DNA of 46,579 nucleotides from Candidatus Solibacter usitatus (lineage in GTDB: Bacteria; Acidobacteriota; Terriglobia; Bryobacterales; Bryobacteraceae). The notes beneath the pieces are model-generated. The model ran no database searches, was not told the DNA's origin, and saw only the letters and a list, made by a program, of their open reading frames with translations. Location: assembly GCA_016213245.1 (NCBI GenBank), contig JACRBC010000097.1:1-46579 (forward strand), given 5' to 3'. Each line of letters opens with the position of its first letter. Positions within the stretch are counted from its first letter, which is position 1. The translations under genes were made by a program, and so were the position numbers. Below, in pieces: positions 33,691 through 42,150 of this stretch.

Positions 33691-35565
33691 GTGCCCCACT
33701 CCCGCAAACTCCTCGCCGCACTCGCATTTCTGTCCATCTCACAGGCGCAGGCCGAGCCTCGCTGGCAGAAGCTCGCGTCCGGTCGCTGGGAACTGCTCAC
33801 CGATGGCGGCCCCACGGCCGGCGCCGCGGTGCTGGCGCGCCTGCTGGAGATGGACGCGGCGTTTCGCGCCACCGGCTGGCAACGGCCCGACGCCGCGCCC
33901 GCCGTGCGCGTCATCCTCTTCCGCCGCGCCCAGGACTTCGCCGCCTTCCGCTCCGCTCCGAACAACCGCGGGTTGTTTCAGCCCGGCCCGGGCCGTGACC
34001 TGATCCTGCTCGCCGGCTCGGGCGAGGATACCCTCCGCGCCGCTCGCCACGAATACGTCCACCTGGCTCTCCACCACTCCACCGGACCTCTGCCCCAGTG
34101 GCTGGAGGAAGGCCTCGCCGAGTACTTCTCCACGCTGGTCCCAGGCTCTCCGCGCGCCGCGGGCCGGGCCATCGCCGGCAAACCCGTGCAGGCTCATCTG
34201 GAGCTTCTCGATCGCGAATCCTGGATGGATTCGTCGCAACTCGCCTCGGTCGCAAACCGTGATCCAGTGTATACCGATTCGCGGGCGTCCACTCTGTTCT
34301 ATGCCCAGAGTTGGGCCTTGACGCACCTTCTCATGCAGGCTCCCGCCGCGCACCGGCGTATCGCTGCCTTCCAGCAGGCCATGCGGGCGGGCAAGCCGCA
34401 GCAGGCCGCCTTCGCCGAGGCTTTCAACCTCGACTTCCCCGGCGCCATGGCCGCTGCCCGGGCCGCCGTCTCCGCCCGGCAACTGCCCGAGCGTGAGGTC
34501 GCCTTGGGCCTGGTTCCCCCGTCATCCGCATTCAGCGTTACCGGCCTCTCCGGCCTCGACTCGCGGCTGGCCCGCGCCGAAGCCCTGCTGGCCTGCGGCC
34601 AGACCGCCGAGGCCGAAGCGGCCTTCCAGGACTCGGCCAGGAAGTGGCCGGAGAGTCCCGCCGCCGTCGCCGGGCTCGGCTACGCCGCGCTGCGCCGATC
34701 CGATTACGACGCCGCCCGCGCGCAACTGGAACGCGCCATCGCCTTGGGCGATAAGAGCGCCTCCACCCAGTTTGAGTACGCCATGCTCGTCAGAGACACC
34801 CGGGGCCCGCAGGCGCTCGTCATGCAGAGCCTGGAGCGCGCCGTCGAGTCCAACCCGTCCTTCGCCGAGGCGTGGTTCTTCCTCGGCGCCGGACAGTTGC
34901 GGCAGGGCCGGGCTCAGGAGGCCGCCGCCGCTCTTGAGCGCGCCGTCGAGATCCTGCCCCGGCAGTCCATGTTCTGGGAGGCCCTCGCCCGCGCCCGGCA
35001 GGCCACCGGCGACAACGTCGCCGCCCGCGCTTCCGCTCTCCGCGCCGTCGAGGCGGCATCCACTCCCCAGCAGTCGGAGATGGCCCGCGGCGCGTTGCGC
35101 GAAATCGAATCCAACTCCTCCCCCCGGCCCCCTGCCAAGCCTCCTGTCACCACGCCCGGCACGTGGGCGCCCCCCCAGGGCGACTCCTCCGTCACCGGCA
35201 AACTGGTCTTGCTCGATTGTGGCGCCGCCTCCGTGACGTTCCACGTCGAAACCCGCCCCGCCGCCGGCAAGACGCCCGCCGAACGCGTCATTCTGTTCAC
35301 CGAAAAGCTGAACCAGGTCATGCTCAAAGGCGCTTCTTCGGCCCGCCGGGAGTTCGTCTGCGGGCCGCAGAAGCCGGCTCCGCTGGTGGAGGCCGGCTAT
35401 CTGGCCGGCCGCGCGCCCACTCCCCCGCCCCCGCCAGCGTCGGCCAGACCGCCAGCCAAGGCTCCCCCCAAATCCGCACCCAAGGCCAGTGCAAAGGCCG
35501 CCGCCCGGCCCAGGCCCGCGCCGCCGCCCATCGCCGGCGAGCTGGTCACCCTGGAGTTCAAGTAA
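33691..35565 (+). CDS. Secreted HExxH metallopeptidase-like protein with TPR repeats
   Basis: 624 residues, GTG start at 33691. A signal peptide (1-21, ISQAQA) precedes a peptidase-MA-like gluzincin domain: HEYVHLALHH gives H120, E121 and H124, and WLEEGLAEYFS gives the third zinc ligand E140. From about 285 to 470 there are tetratricopeptide-type helices (AEALLACGQTAEAEAAFQ, AAVAGLGYAALRRSDYDAAR, AEAWFFLGAGQLRQGRAQEA). After a proline-rich linker comes a small domain (ITGKLVLLDCGAASVTFHVE-like) and a Pro/Lys/Ala tail. The architecture suggests a periplasmic peptidase with a protein-binding scaffold. The substrate is not known. Confidence 0.85.
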   Translation: MPHSRKLLAALAFLSISQAQAEPRWQKLASGRWELLTDGGPTAGAAVLARLLEMDAAFRATGWQRPDAAPAVRVILFRRAQDFAAFRSAPNNRGLFQPGPGRDLILLAGSGEDTLRAARHEYVHLALHHSTGPLPQWLEEGLAEYFSTLVPGSPRAAGRAIAGKPVQAHLELLDRESWMDSSQLASVANRDPVYTDSRASTLFYAQSWALTHLLMQAPAAHRRIAAFQQAMRAGKPQQAAFAEAFNLDFPGAMAAARAAVSARQLPEREVALGLVPPSSAFSVTGLSGLDSRLARAEALLACGQTAEAEAAFQDSARKWPESPAAVAGLGYAALRRSDYDAARAQLERAIALGDKSASTQFEYAMLVRDTRGPQALVMQSLERAVESNPSFAEAWFFLGAGQLRQGRAQEAAAALERAVEILPRQSMFWEALARARQATGDNVAARASALRAVEAASTPQQSEMARGALREIESNSSPRPPAKPPVTTPGTWAPPQGDSSVTGKLVLLDCGAASVTFHVETRPAAGKTPAERVILFTEKLNQVMLKGASSARREFVCGPQKPAPLVEAGYLAGRAPTPPPPPASARPPAKAPPKSAPKASAKAAARPRPAPPPIAGELVTLEFK

Positions 35566-35597
35566 CTCCCCGCCCGGCGTGGTAGCGTAGCTGGGAT

Positions 35598-36854
35598 ATG
35601 CAGATCACGCGCGTCTCCACCGCCGTCATCGAGTCCAACTTCGACTGGGTCCTGGTGCGCCTGGAGACCGACGCCGGCCTCGCCGGCTTCGGCGAGGCCT
35701 TCCTCGGCCCCGGCGTCAGCGGCGTCATCCGCTCCTTCAACGAGGTCCTGGTAGGCGAGGATCCCATCCACATCGACCGCCTCATCCGCCGCATGCGCGC
35801 CTGCACCGTCTACGCCGCGCCCGGACTGGTCTTCCACGCCATCGGCGGCATTGAAACCGCCATCCTGGATCTGCTCGGCAAGGCCTACCACATGCCCGTC
35901 TGGCAGATCCTGGGCGGCAAGTACCGCGACGATGTGACCATCTACGCCGATTGCCACGGCGGCGATGCCCTGGAGTCCATCACCCCGCTGCTCAAGCCGC
36001 GTACGCCATCCTGGATGGAGCAGCCCGGCGCCGGCGCCGAGTCGCGCGTCAGCATCAAGCATCACGGCTGGGACGCCTCGCAAACCCTCGATCTCGCCCC
36101 CGCGCAGTATGCCCAACGAGCCGCCGCCATGGCCGCCCGCGGTTTCCGCATCCTCAAGTTCGACGTCGATGTGCCCACGCCCTACGAAACCGACGAATAC
36201 AACCGCTCGTTGAGCCCCCAGGAGGTCGACTTCGCCGCCTCGCTCGCCTCGGCCGTGCGCCAGGCCGTCGGGCCTGAGGTCGGCTTGGCCATCGACTGCC
36301 ATTGGAACTACGGCGTTGCCGCCGCCATCGACCTGGCCCGCGCCCTGGAGCCGCTCCGCCTGCTCTGGCTCGAAGACGTCTGCCCGCCGGAAAACATCGG
36401 CGCCCTGGCGCAGGTGCAGCGGGCCACAAGGACGCCCCTGGCCACCGGCGAAAACCACTTCTTCCGGCTCGACTTCGAGCGCCTCATCACCGAGGCGGGA
36501 CTGCGCGTGCTGGCGCCCGACGTCCAGAAGATCGGCCTCTGGGAAGGCAGGAAACTGGCCGACCTGGCCGACCTCCACTACGTCAACCTCACCTGGCACA
36601 ACATCAGCTCGCCGCTCGGCACCATGGCCGGAGTCCACCTCTGCGCCGCCACGCCCAACGTCCTTGCCCTCGAATGGCACGCCGCCAGCGTGCCCTTCTT
36701 CGACGACCTGATCAAAACAGGCGACCGCCCCATGATCGACGGCGGCAAGGTGCGCGTCCCCGATGCCCCCGGCCTGGGAGTGGAGATCGACCTCGACGTC
36801 GCCTGGAAGTACAGAAAGCCAGGCGAGCCGTTCTTCGACGCTCCTGGCTCCTGA
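35598..36854 (+). CDS. Enolase-superfamily sugar-acid dehydratase or racemase (mandelate racemase subgroup)
   Basis: 418 residues without a signal peptide, so cytoplasmic. The capping domain (1-120) holds IGGIETAILDLLGKAYHMPVWQILGGK. The barrel holds LKFDVD (K187, D189), AIDCHWNY (D233, H235), LWLEDV (E259) and ATGENHF (E285); the metal ligands are again 26 and 26 apart. APDVQKIG (D308) and LTWHNISSPLG (H334) give the Asp-His dyad of the mandelate-racemase subgroup, which is not clearly seen in the ManD-like enzyme at 5492. The last motif ALEWHAASVPFFDDL is typical of galactonate/galactarate-type members. It starts 32 bp after the peptidase gene and ends 14 bp from the convergent peroxiredoxin gene. 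Confidence 0.88.
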   Translation: MQITRVSTAVIESNFDWVLVRLETDAGLAGFGEAFLGPGVSGVIRSFNEVLVGEDPIHIDRLIRRMRACTVYAAPGLVFHAIGGIETAILDLLGKAYHMPVWQILGGKYRDDVTIYADCHGGDALESITPLLKPRTPSWMEQPGAGAESRVSIKHHGWDASQTLDLAPAQYAQRAAAMAARGFRILKFDVDVPTPYETDEYNRSLSPQEVDFAASLASAVRQAVGPEVGLAIDCHWNYGVAAAIDLARALEPLRLLWLEDVCPPENIGALAQVQRATRTPLATGENHFFRLDFERLITEAGLRVLAPDVQKIGLWEGRKLADLADLHYVNLTWHNISSPLGTMAGVHLCAATPNVLALEWHAASVPFFDDLIKTGDRPMIDGGKVRVPDAPGLGVEIDLDVAWKYRKPGEPFFDAPGS

Positions 36855-36868
36855 CTCCTGTCTTCTGA

Positions 36869-37414
36869 CTACTTCTTCTTCACCCGCGCGCAGGCCGTCG
36901 CCGCACCGTCCGGGTTCACCGCCGCCGAGCCCTCCTCAATGTGCTGGATCTTGCCGTCGGCATCCACCACGAACGTGGCGCGGTTGGCGTAGCCGGCGTC
37001 TTTGTTCAACACGCCGTAGGCTTCAGACACCTTGCGCTGGCTGAAATCGGAGGCCAGCGGAAAGGACAACTTCAACTCTTCCTTCGACCAGTGACTCAGC
37101 GCCGGCAGGTTGTCGGTGCTGATGCCGATGACCACCGCGCCCGCTTCTTCAAATTTGGCGAGACCAGCCTGGTACGCCGTGAGTTCCTTCGTTCAACCAC
37201 CGGTAAAGGCGGCCGGGAAGAAGGCGACCACCACGGTCTTCCCCTTCTGCTCAGAGAGCTTGAACGAACCGCCCGTGGTCGTCCGCAGGCTGAAATCAGG
37301 CGCCGTCTCGCCTACTTTGAGGTGTGTCTTCGGCGGAGCCGGCGCCTGCCCCGGCAGCATGCCGGCGGCCAGTACCGTTCCTACCGCCAATCCCAGAAAT
37401 GAAGTGATCCTCAT
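36869..37414 (-). CDS. Predicted exported selenoprotein peroxiredoxin (in-frame UGA as selenocysteine 74)
   Basis: 181 codons read through one in-frame TGA (37195-37193). A signal peptide (1-23) precedes LKVGETAPDFSLRTTTGGSFKLSEQKGKTVVVAFFPAAFTGG, then TGA, then TKELTAYQAGLAKFEEAGAVVIGISTDN and a normal peroxiredoxin C-terminus ending in CARVKKK (C175). In peroxiredoxins the position after FTGG is the peroxidatic cysteine (FTPGCTKE/FTGGCTKE), so the stop falls exactly on the catalytic residue; read as Sec, the whole fold is intact for 107 further residues. A stem-loop fit for a SECIS lies 22 nt downstream. AAGGGAG precedes ATG 37414. Selenocysteine would make a fast peroxidase in the periplasm. 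Sec-peroxiredoxins are known, but this one would usually be annotated as two pieces (37193-37414 and 36869-37135). A TGC-to-TGA nonsense mutation is the alternative. Confidence 0.85.
37157..37178 (-). promoter_or_regulatory. Candidate bacterial SECIS stem-loop
   Basis: On the minus-strand RNA, GGCG (37178-37175) pairs with CGCC (37160-37157), and ACC (37173-37171) pairs with GGU (37165-37163), leaving an apical loop AGGCU; a fourth A-U pair would shrink the loop to GGC. Exactly 22 nt separate the UGA from the loop, inside the 16-37 nt range for bacterial SECIS elements, and the loop begins with A-G-G, supplying the early G that SelB recognises. It is inside the coding region, as in Escherichia coli fdhF. 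The pairing is seen; SelB binding is inferred. Confidence 0.65.
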
Positions 37415-37644
37415 CGACTCTCCCTTCCTCCGGCCGTCCCGGCCTTCCCCGGAACGCGCGCGCTTGTCTTCTTGGGGTTGAGCATAGCAGAGCCGCCGGC
37501 CCGGCGGCATCGCCTTCCGGGCCGCATTTCTCTCTCGCCCGCCACCGCCCGCTCCGATAAGGCTACGTGAGCCGCCGTCGCGAACCCGGCGCCGGCAAGC
37601 CGTGCCACCGTCGGGAGGCCAGGCGCCAATCAGGAGGCAGAACA

Positions 37645-38202
37645 GTGCAAGCAGCGGCAGTGCTGGAAAACGTCGCGGCCAAAGCGCGGCAGGGCAAGTA
37701 CCTCGTCTTTCACCTCGGCCGGGAAGAGTTCGGCGTCCATGTGCTGAAGGTGCGCGAGATCATGGGCCTCCAGGAGATCACCAGCGTCCCTCAGACGCCC
37801 GAGTTCGTCCGCGGCGTCATCAACCTGCGCGGCAAGGTGATCCCGGTCATCGACTTGCGGCGCAAGTTCCGCATGGAGGACGTCGAATACACCCAGCGCA
37901 CTTGCATCATCGTCCTGCAGGTGGCCATGGAGAGCGGAGCGTTGCTGATGGGGGCCGTCGTGGACGGCGTCTCGGAGGTGCTCACCATCCAGGAAAACGA
38001 GATCGAAGATACTCCGCAGTTCGGCGAGGAGATGACCACTCCCTACATCCTCGGCATGGCCAAGGTGAAGGGCAAGGTGAAGATCCTGCTCGACATCGAT
38101 GAAGTACTGTCCCACCAGGAGGTGCGCGGGCTGGAACACCTTCCGCATGCCGGCGCGGGAGCGGCCTCTGGAAGCGCCTGCGCGGGAGGCGCCCGGTCAT
38201 GA
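37645..38202 (+). CDS. cheW: CheW coupling protein (copy 3), first gene of the main che operon
   Basis: 185 residues, GTG start at 37645 with AGGAGG eight bases upstream. It carries the CheW core KYLVFHLGREEFGVHVLKVREIMGLQEITSV, RGVINLRGKVIPVIDLRRKF and GAVVDGVSEVLTIQ, then a Gly/Ala-rich tail of about 25 residues. It differs from the two copies at 27560 and 28272 chiefly in the tail and in RMEDVEYTQRT, so each copy may serve a different array. It is divergent from the selenoprotein gene over 230 bp. Its stop overlaps the next ATG. Confidence 0.95.
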   Translation: MQAAAVLENVAAKARQGKYLVFHLGREEFGVHVLKVREIMGLQEITSVPQTPEFVRGVINLRGKVIPVIDLRRKFRMEDVEYTQRTCIIVLQVAMESGALLMGAVVDGVSEVLTIQENEIEDTPQFGEEMTTPYILGMAKVKGKVKILLDIDEVLSHQEVRGLEHLPHAGAGAASGSACAGGARS

Positions 38203-38441
38203 CCGGCCGTACCGCTGATTTGAACCAGCCGGGCCTCGTCAAGTGGGATGCCCATATCAAGGGCCGGCGTTTCGAAGCAGTCTCCAAGGAGCAGCCGGAG
38301 ATCTTCCGGCCGCTCTTCGAACGGATGCTGAACAACGCCGCTGAGATGTCCCCGGCCGCCAGTGCCGCCGGGGACCGGAACGTCGAGACGGCGGCCCCGG
38401 CGCGCACCGTTATCCCCTTGGACGACTTCAGGGATTCCTAG
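38199..38441 (+). CDS. Small unknown protein between cheW and cheA
   Basis: 80 residues. The ATG overlaps the cheW stop (ATGA), with GGGAGG upstream, and the gene ends 28 bp before cheA. The N-terminal half (HIKGRRFEAVSKEQPEIFRPLFERMLNN) is probably helical and charged, and the C-terminal half is flexible. I know no family for it. Translational coupling on one side and position inside the operon argue for a chemotaxis-related role, perhaps a coupling or regulatory peptide; this is inference. Confidence 0.6.
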   Translation: MTGRTADLNQPGLVKWDAHIKGRRFEAVSKEQPEIFRPLFERMLNNAAEMSPAASAAGDRNVETAAPARTVIPLDDFRDS

Positions 38442-38469
38442 CAGCAGGCCGCCCCCAAAGGAGCCATCC

Positions 38470-40305
38470 ATGGCAACACGCAAGTCCAACATCCTGGCCG
38501 GCGGCGCGGTGAAACACCCCGCCGAACCGCAGCCGGAACGGCCGCTGACCGCCCCTCCGGACGTAATCGAAGCCATGCAGGCGCTCGATCAATCCATGGT
38601 TTCATCGCCGGAACCCTTGACCAGCCTGAACCAGGACCCGCAGTTGGTGCAGGATTTCCTGGTCGAGGCGCGCGAGCACCTGAGCAACATCGAGGCGCGC
38701 ATGCTGGAGCTCGAGCAGGGCACCCAGACCGAGGAGACGCTGCACGCCGCCTTCCGCAGCTTCCATACCATCAAGGGCCTGGCGGGCTTCCTGGATTTCA
38801 GCGTCATGCAGGACGTTTCGCACGAGGTCGAATCGCTCCTGGACCTGGCGCGCACGGGCCAACTGGCTCTCGACCCGGCCCGCGTCGACGTCATTCTCCA
38901 GTCCGGCGACTACCTTTCCGGCTGGCTCAACCATATCGAGCAGGCCCAGCAGGGCCGTCCGTCCAGCACCCCGCATCCGCCGGCCGATCTGATCAGCAAG
39001 GTGCGCGCCACGGCTTCGTCCGACCAGCCGCCCCCATCGCCGGGGGCCGCCGACGCCCCTCCCCAGCCGGCCGCCGACGCCCCTCCCCAGCCGGCCGCCG
39101 ATGAACCCGGCGCCACCAGTCAGGGGCCGCGCGGCGAAACCTCGCTGCTCAAGGTGGAAACGGCCAAGCTCGAGTATCTGGTCGACATGGTCGGCGAACT
39201 GGTCATCAGCCAGTCGATACTGCGCCATACTCCGGAGCTGAGCGAGGTGAAGTCCCCGCGCCTGCAGCGCAATATCGCGCAACTGACGCGCGTCACCGCC
39301 GAGATCCAGAAGACGGCCATGTCGATGCGCATGGTGCCCATCGGCCAGCTCTTCCGCCGCATGTCACGGCTGGTGCGCGACCTGTCGCGCAAGTCCGGCA
39401 AGCTGGCCGAGCTGGAGATGTGTGGTGAAGACGTCGAACTGGACCGCACCATCGTCGAGGAGTTGTCCGATCCGCTGGTCCATATGCTGCGCAACTCCAT
39501 GGACCACGGACTGGAAAGCCCCGCCGAACGCGAAGCCGCCGGCAAGCCGGCCTCGGGCCGCATCCGCCTCACCGCCGCCCATCAGGCCGGCCAGATCGTG
39601 GTCGGCGTCAGCGATGACGGCCGGGGACTGGACCGCCACAAGATCCTGCGCAAAGCCGTTGAGCGCGGCTTGCTCCAGCCGGACTCCACGCTTACCGATA
39701 ACGAGGTCTATCACCTGATCTTCGAGCCCGGCTTTTCCACCGCCGAAAAGGTGACCGACGTCAGCGGCCGCGGAGTGGGCATGGACGTGGTGCGCAAGAA
39801 GGTCAACCGGCTGCGCGGGCGTATTAATATCACCTCACAACTCGGCGCCGGGACAACTTTTCATCTCGAGGTGCCGCTGACGCTGGCCATCATCGACGGC
39901 CTGGTGGCGTTGGTGGGGGGCGAGCGCTACATTGTTCCCATCTTCGCCGTGCGCGAGATGTTCCGCCCCACCGCCGGCCAGTTGTTCACCGTCGAGAACC
40001 GCGGCGAGATGGCCCTGGTGCGCGAGCGCCTGCTGCCGGTGCTCAGGCTGGGACGGCGCCTGGGCGTAAAACCCAAGTCGGAGGACCCTTGCCAGGGCCT
40101 GATGATCGTCGGCGAGAGCGGCGACCGTACCTTCTGCCTGCTGGTCGACGAGTTGGTCGGCAAGCAGGAGGTGGTCATCAAGAGCCTCGGCGAGACGTTT
40201 CAGGGCGTGGCGGGAATCGCCGGCGGAGCCATCCTCGGCGACGGCCGCGTCGGCTTGATTCTGGACCTCTCCACTCTGGCCTCCGGAGTCAGCCATGCCG
40301 CCTGA
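38470..40305 (+). CDS. cheA: Chemotaxis histidine kinase CheA (no P2 domain visible)
   Basis: 611 residues. The P1/Hpt domain at about 55-165 has FRSFHTIKGLAGF with the phosphorylated H99. A Pro/Ala/Gln-rich linker (165-225), with short DNA repeats, stands where many CheA proteins have the CheY-binding P2 domain. P3 dimerisation (KLEYLVDMVGELVISQS) follows, then the HATPase P4 (HMLRNSMDHGLE, GVSDDGRGLD, STAEKVTDVSGRGVGMDVV) and the CheW-like P5 to the end (VGGERYIVPIFAVREMF). It phosphorylates CheY and CheB in response to receptor arrays. AAAGGAG lies before ATG 38470. Its last 11 bp overlap cheR. Confidence 0.95.
   Translation: MATRKSNILAGGAVKHPAEPQPERPLTAPPDVIEAMQALDQSMVSSPEPLTSLNQDPQLVQDFLVEAREHLSNIEARMLELEQGTQTEETLHAAFRSFHTIKGLAGFLDFSVMQDVSHEVESLLDLARTGQLALDPARVDVILQSGDYLSGWLNHIEQAQQGRPSSTPHPPADLISKVRATASSDQPPPSPGAADAPPQPAADAPPQPAADEPGATSQGPRGETSLLKVETAKLEYLVDMVGELVISQSILRHTPELSEVKSPRLQRNIAQLTRVTAEIQKTAMSMRMVPIGQLFRRMSRLVRDLSRKSGKLAELEMCGEDVELDRTIVEELSDPLVHMLRNSMDHGLESPAEREAAGKPASGRIRLTAAHQAGQIVVGVSDDGRGLDRHKILRKAVERGLLQPDSTLTDNEVYHLIFEPGFSTAEKVTDVSGRGVGMDVVRKKVNRLRGRINITSQLGAGTTFHLEVPLTLAIIDGLVALVGGERYIVPIFAVREMFRPTAGQLFTVENRGEMALVRERLLPVLRLGRRLGVKPKSEDPCQGLMIVGESGDRTFCLLVDELVGKQEVVIKSLGETFQGVAGIAGGAILGDGRVGLILDLSTLASGVSHAA
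39046..39103 (+). repeat. 24-bp tandem repeat in the cheA linker
   Basis: GCCGCCGACGCCCCTCCCCAGCCG occurs twice in direct succession (39046-39069 and 39070-39093), with the start of a third unit after it, encoding repeated ADAPPQPA. Copy number may vary between strains because the unit is in frame (8 codons) and falls in a flexible linker. Confidence 0.8.
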
Positions 40306-41188
40306 GTCCCCAACGCTCGCGTCCTTCATGGCCGGCCTGCCCGCTTCGGCGCGCCTCAGCCGGAGCGCGTTTGAGGAGATCCGGACCCTGGCCCGCCAAG
40401 TCTTCGGACTCGACCTGAAGCAGGGCAAGGAGAGCCTGGTCAGCGCCAGGCTGGGCAAACGCGTGCGGGACCTGGGACTGCAGGACATCCCGGCCTATCT
40501 GGACTACGTGCGCGCCGACCGCTCGGGCGCCGAGCTGTCGGCCCTGATCGACGCCCTCACCACCAACTTCACCAGCTTCATGCGCGAGGCCCAGCACTTC
40601 ACCCATCTGCGAGAACGAATCCTCCCTGCTTTGGAGGCCCGGCCGGCCGCCTTCACCATCTGGAGCGCCGGCTGCTCCACCGGCGAGGAGCCCTATAGCA
40701 TCCTGTTCCAGTGCGCCGAAGCCCTCGGCCTTCCGCGGCTTGATTCGCTTCGCCTGTTGGCCACCGACATCTCCACCCGCGTTCTGGCCGCGGCGCAGTC
40801 CGGCGTGTTCACCGCCGAAAGGCTGAAGGACCTGCCCCAGGCCTGGCACCGCCGCTACTTCCGGCGCGGCGAGGGAGCCAGCGCGGGCATGATGCGCGTG
40901 CGGCCGGAGTGGCGCCAGCGTGTCAGCTTCGCCCGCCTCAACCTCATGCAGGACTTCTCCCGGCTGCCGCAGTGCGCCGTCATCTTCTGCCGCAACGTCA
41001 TGATCTACTTCGACAGGCCCACCCAGGAGCAGCTCGTGCGCCGCTTCGCCGCGCAACTGGAGCCCGGCGGCTGGCTGCTCGTCGGCCACTCCGAGGGGCT
41101 CATGGGCTTCCAGCACGGCCTGGACTGCATTCTGCCCGCCATCTATCGCAAGCCGGGCCGGGCGCCGGCCAAACGGAGCGCCTCATGA
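40295..41188 (+). CDS. cheR: CheR methyltransferase
   Basis: 297 residues. An all-helical N-terminal part (to about 95) with LTTNFTSFMREAQHF precedes a Rossmann S-adenosylmethionine domain (WSAGCSTGEEPYSI, LLATDIS, VIFCRNVMIYFD, LVGHSEGL). It methylates receptor glutamates for adaptation. It starts 11 bp inside cheA and ends overlapping cheD (ATGA at 41185-41188). The C-terminal peptide of the upstream chemoreceptor at 25886 is a candidate docking partner, but the two genes are 13 kb apart. Confidence 0.95.
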   Translation: MPPESPTLASFMAGLPASARLSRSAFEEIRTLARQVFGLDLKQGKESLVSARLGKRVRDLGLQDIPAYLDYVRADRSGAELSALIDALTTNFTSFMREAQHFTHLRERILPALEARPAAFTIWSAGCSTGEEPYSILFQCAEALGLPRLDSLRLLATDISTRVLAAAQSGVFTAERLKDLPQAWHRRYFRRGEGASAGMMRVRPEWRQRVSFARLNLMQDFSRLPQCAVIFCRNVMIYFDRPTQEQLVRRFAAQLEPGGWLLVGHSEGLMGFQHGLDCILPAIYRKPGRAPAKRSAS

Positions 41189-41721
41189 ACGCCCTGGTGG
41201 TCGGAGTGGGCGACTGCCGGGTGACCGGCGATCCGGACGCCGAACTGGTCACCTACGCCCTGGGCTCCTGTATCGCCGTCGCCATCTGGGATCCGCTGTC
41301 GAAGGTCAGCGGCATGCTCCATTTCATGCTGCCCGATAGCGGCGTCGACCGCCAGACCAACGGGCGCAACCACCCCTACCGCTACGCCGACACCGGCACG
41401 CCGCTGCTGTTCCAGGCCGCCTACCGCCAGGGCGCCGACAAGCGCCGCCTCGTCGTCCGGCTGGCCGGCGGCGCGGCGGTGGTCAACGATAACGGCGTGT
41501 TCAGCATCGGCAAGCGCAACTACGCCGCCCTGCGCAAAATCCTGTGGAAAGCCGGCGTGCTCATCCATGGCGAGGACATCGGCGGCTCTGTCTCGCGCAC
41601 CATCCGCCTGGAGGCCTCCAGCGGCCGCCTCCTGGTTCGCGCCCCAGGCCAGCCCGAACGCGAACTGGCGGCGCACCCCGGCGCGGCCCGCAGCGCCGCC
41701 CTCAACGGAGGTGTGCAATGA
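41185..41721 (+). CDS. cheD: CheD receptor deamidase
   Basis: 178 residues. TYALGSCIAVAIWDP carries C29 and GMLHFMLPDS carries H46; the 17-residue spacing equals that of the catalytic Cys-His pair in characterised CheD proteins, which deamidate receptor glutamines. Family members also bind CheC-type phosphatases, and a CheX gene lies two genes downstream. The start overlaps cheR and the stop overlaps cheY (ATGA both times). The C-terminal 30 residues are an Arg/Ala-rich tail. Confidence 0.92.
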   Translation: MNALVVGVGDCRVTGDPDAELVTYALGSCIAVAIWDPLSKVSGMLHFMLPDSGVDRQTNGRNHPYRYADTGTPLLFQAAYRQGADKRRLVVRLAGGAAVVNDNGVFSIGKRNYAALRKILWKAGVLIHGEDIGGSVSRTIRLEASSGRLLVRAPGQPERELAAHPGAARSAALNGGVQ

Positions 41722-42122
41722 CAAAAAGCGTGATGATCGTCGACGACTCCCCCGTGATGCGCTCGTTCGTGAAACGGACCATCGCCGTGGCCGGCCTGGA
41801 AATCTCCTCCTGCATCGAGGCCTGCAACGGCCGCGAAGCCCTCGAACGCCTCCGCTCCGCCGCCCAATCCGGCACCCGCATCGACCTCATCCTCACCGAC
41901 ATCAATATGCCCGTGCTCGACGGCGAAGGCCTCCTCCAGGAGCTGCGCCGCGATCCCGACCTCGGCCGCATCCCCGTCGTGGTCGTCTCCACCGACTCCA
42001 CGGATCAGCGCGTCCACACCCTCATGCGCCTCGGCGCGTCGGACTACGTCCGTAAACCCTTCCCGCCCGAAAAACTCTTCGAGGTCCTCTCGGGCCTCTT
42101 CCCGGAATGGAGCGGTCCGTGA
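41718..42122 (+). CDS. cheY: CheY response regulator
   Basis: 134 residues, a single receiver domain: MIVDDSPVMR (acidic pocket D9, D10), LILTDINMPVLDGE with phosphorylation site D61, VVVSTDST, and YVRKPF (conserved Lys). It relays CheA phosphorylation to the motor or pilus system. ATG 41718 overlaps the cheD stop, with CGGAGG seven bases upstream. It is short and lacks any output domain. Confidence 0.93.
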   Translation: MTKSVMIVDDSPVMRSFVKRTIAVAGLEISSCIEACNGREALERLRSAAQSGTRIDLILTDINMPVLDGEGLLQELRRDPDLGRIPVVVVSTDSTDQRVHTLMRLGASDYVRKPFPPEKLFEVLSGLFPEWSGP

Positions 42123-42150
42123 CACCAAACGCCTCACATGGGAGTCTCAC

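Noticed and set aside
37193-37195. Treating the TGA in the peroxiredoxin as a plain nonsense mutation
   Set aside because: It hits precisely the catalytic Cys position, the rest of the gene is undamaged, and a SECIS-like stem follows; chance coincidence of all three is unlikely, though not excluded.
39046-39103. Short tandem units in cheA as a CRISPR-like array
   Set aside because: Units are contiguous without spacers and in frame with the protein; it is a coding linker repeat.
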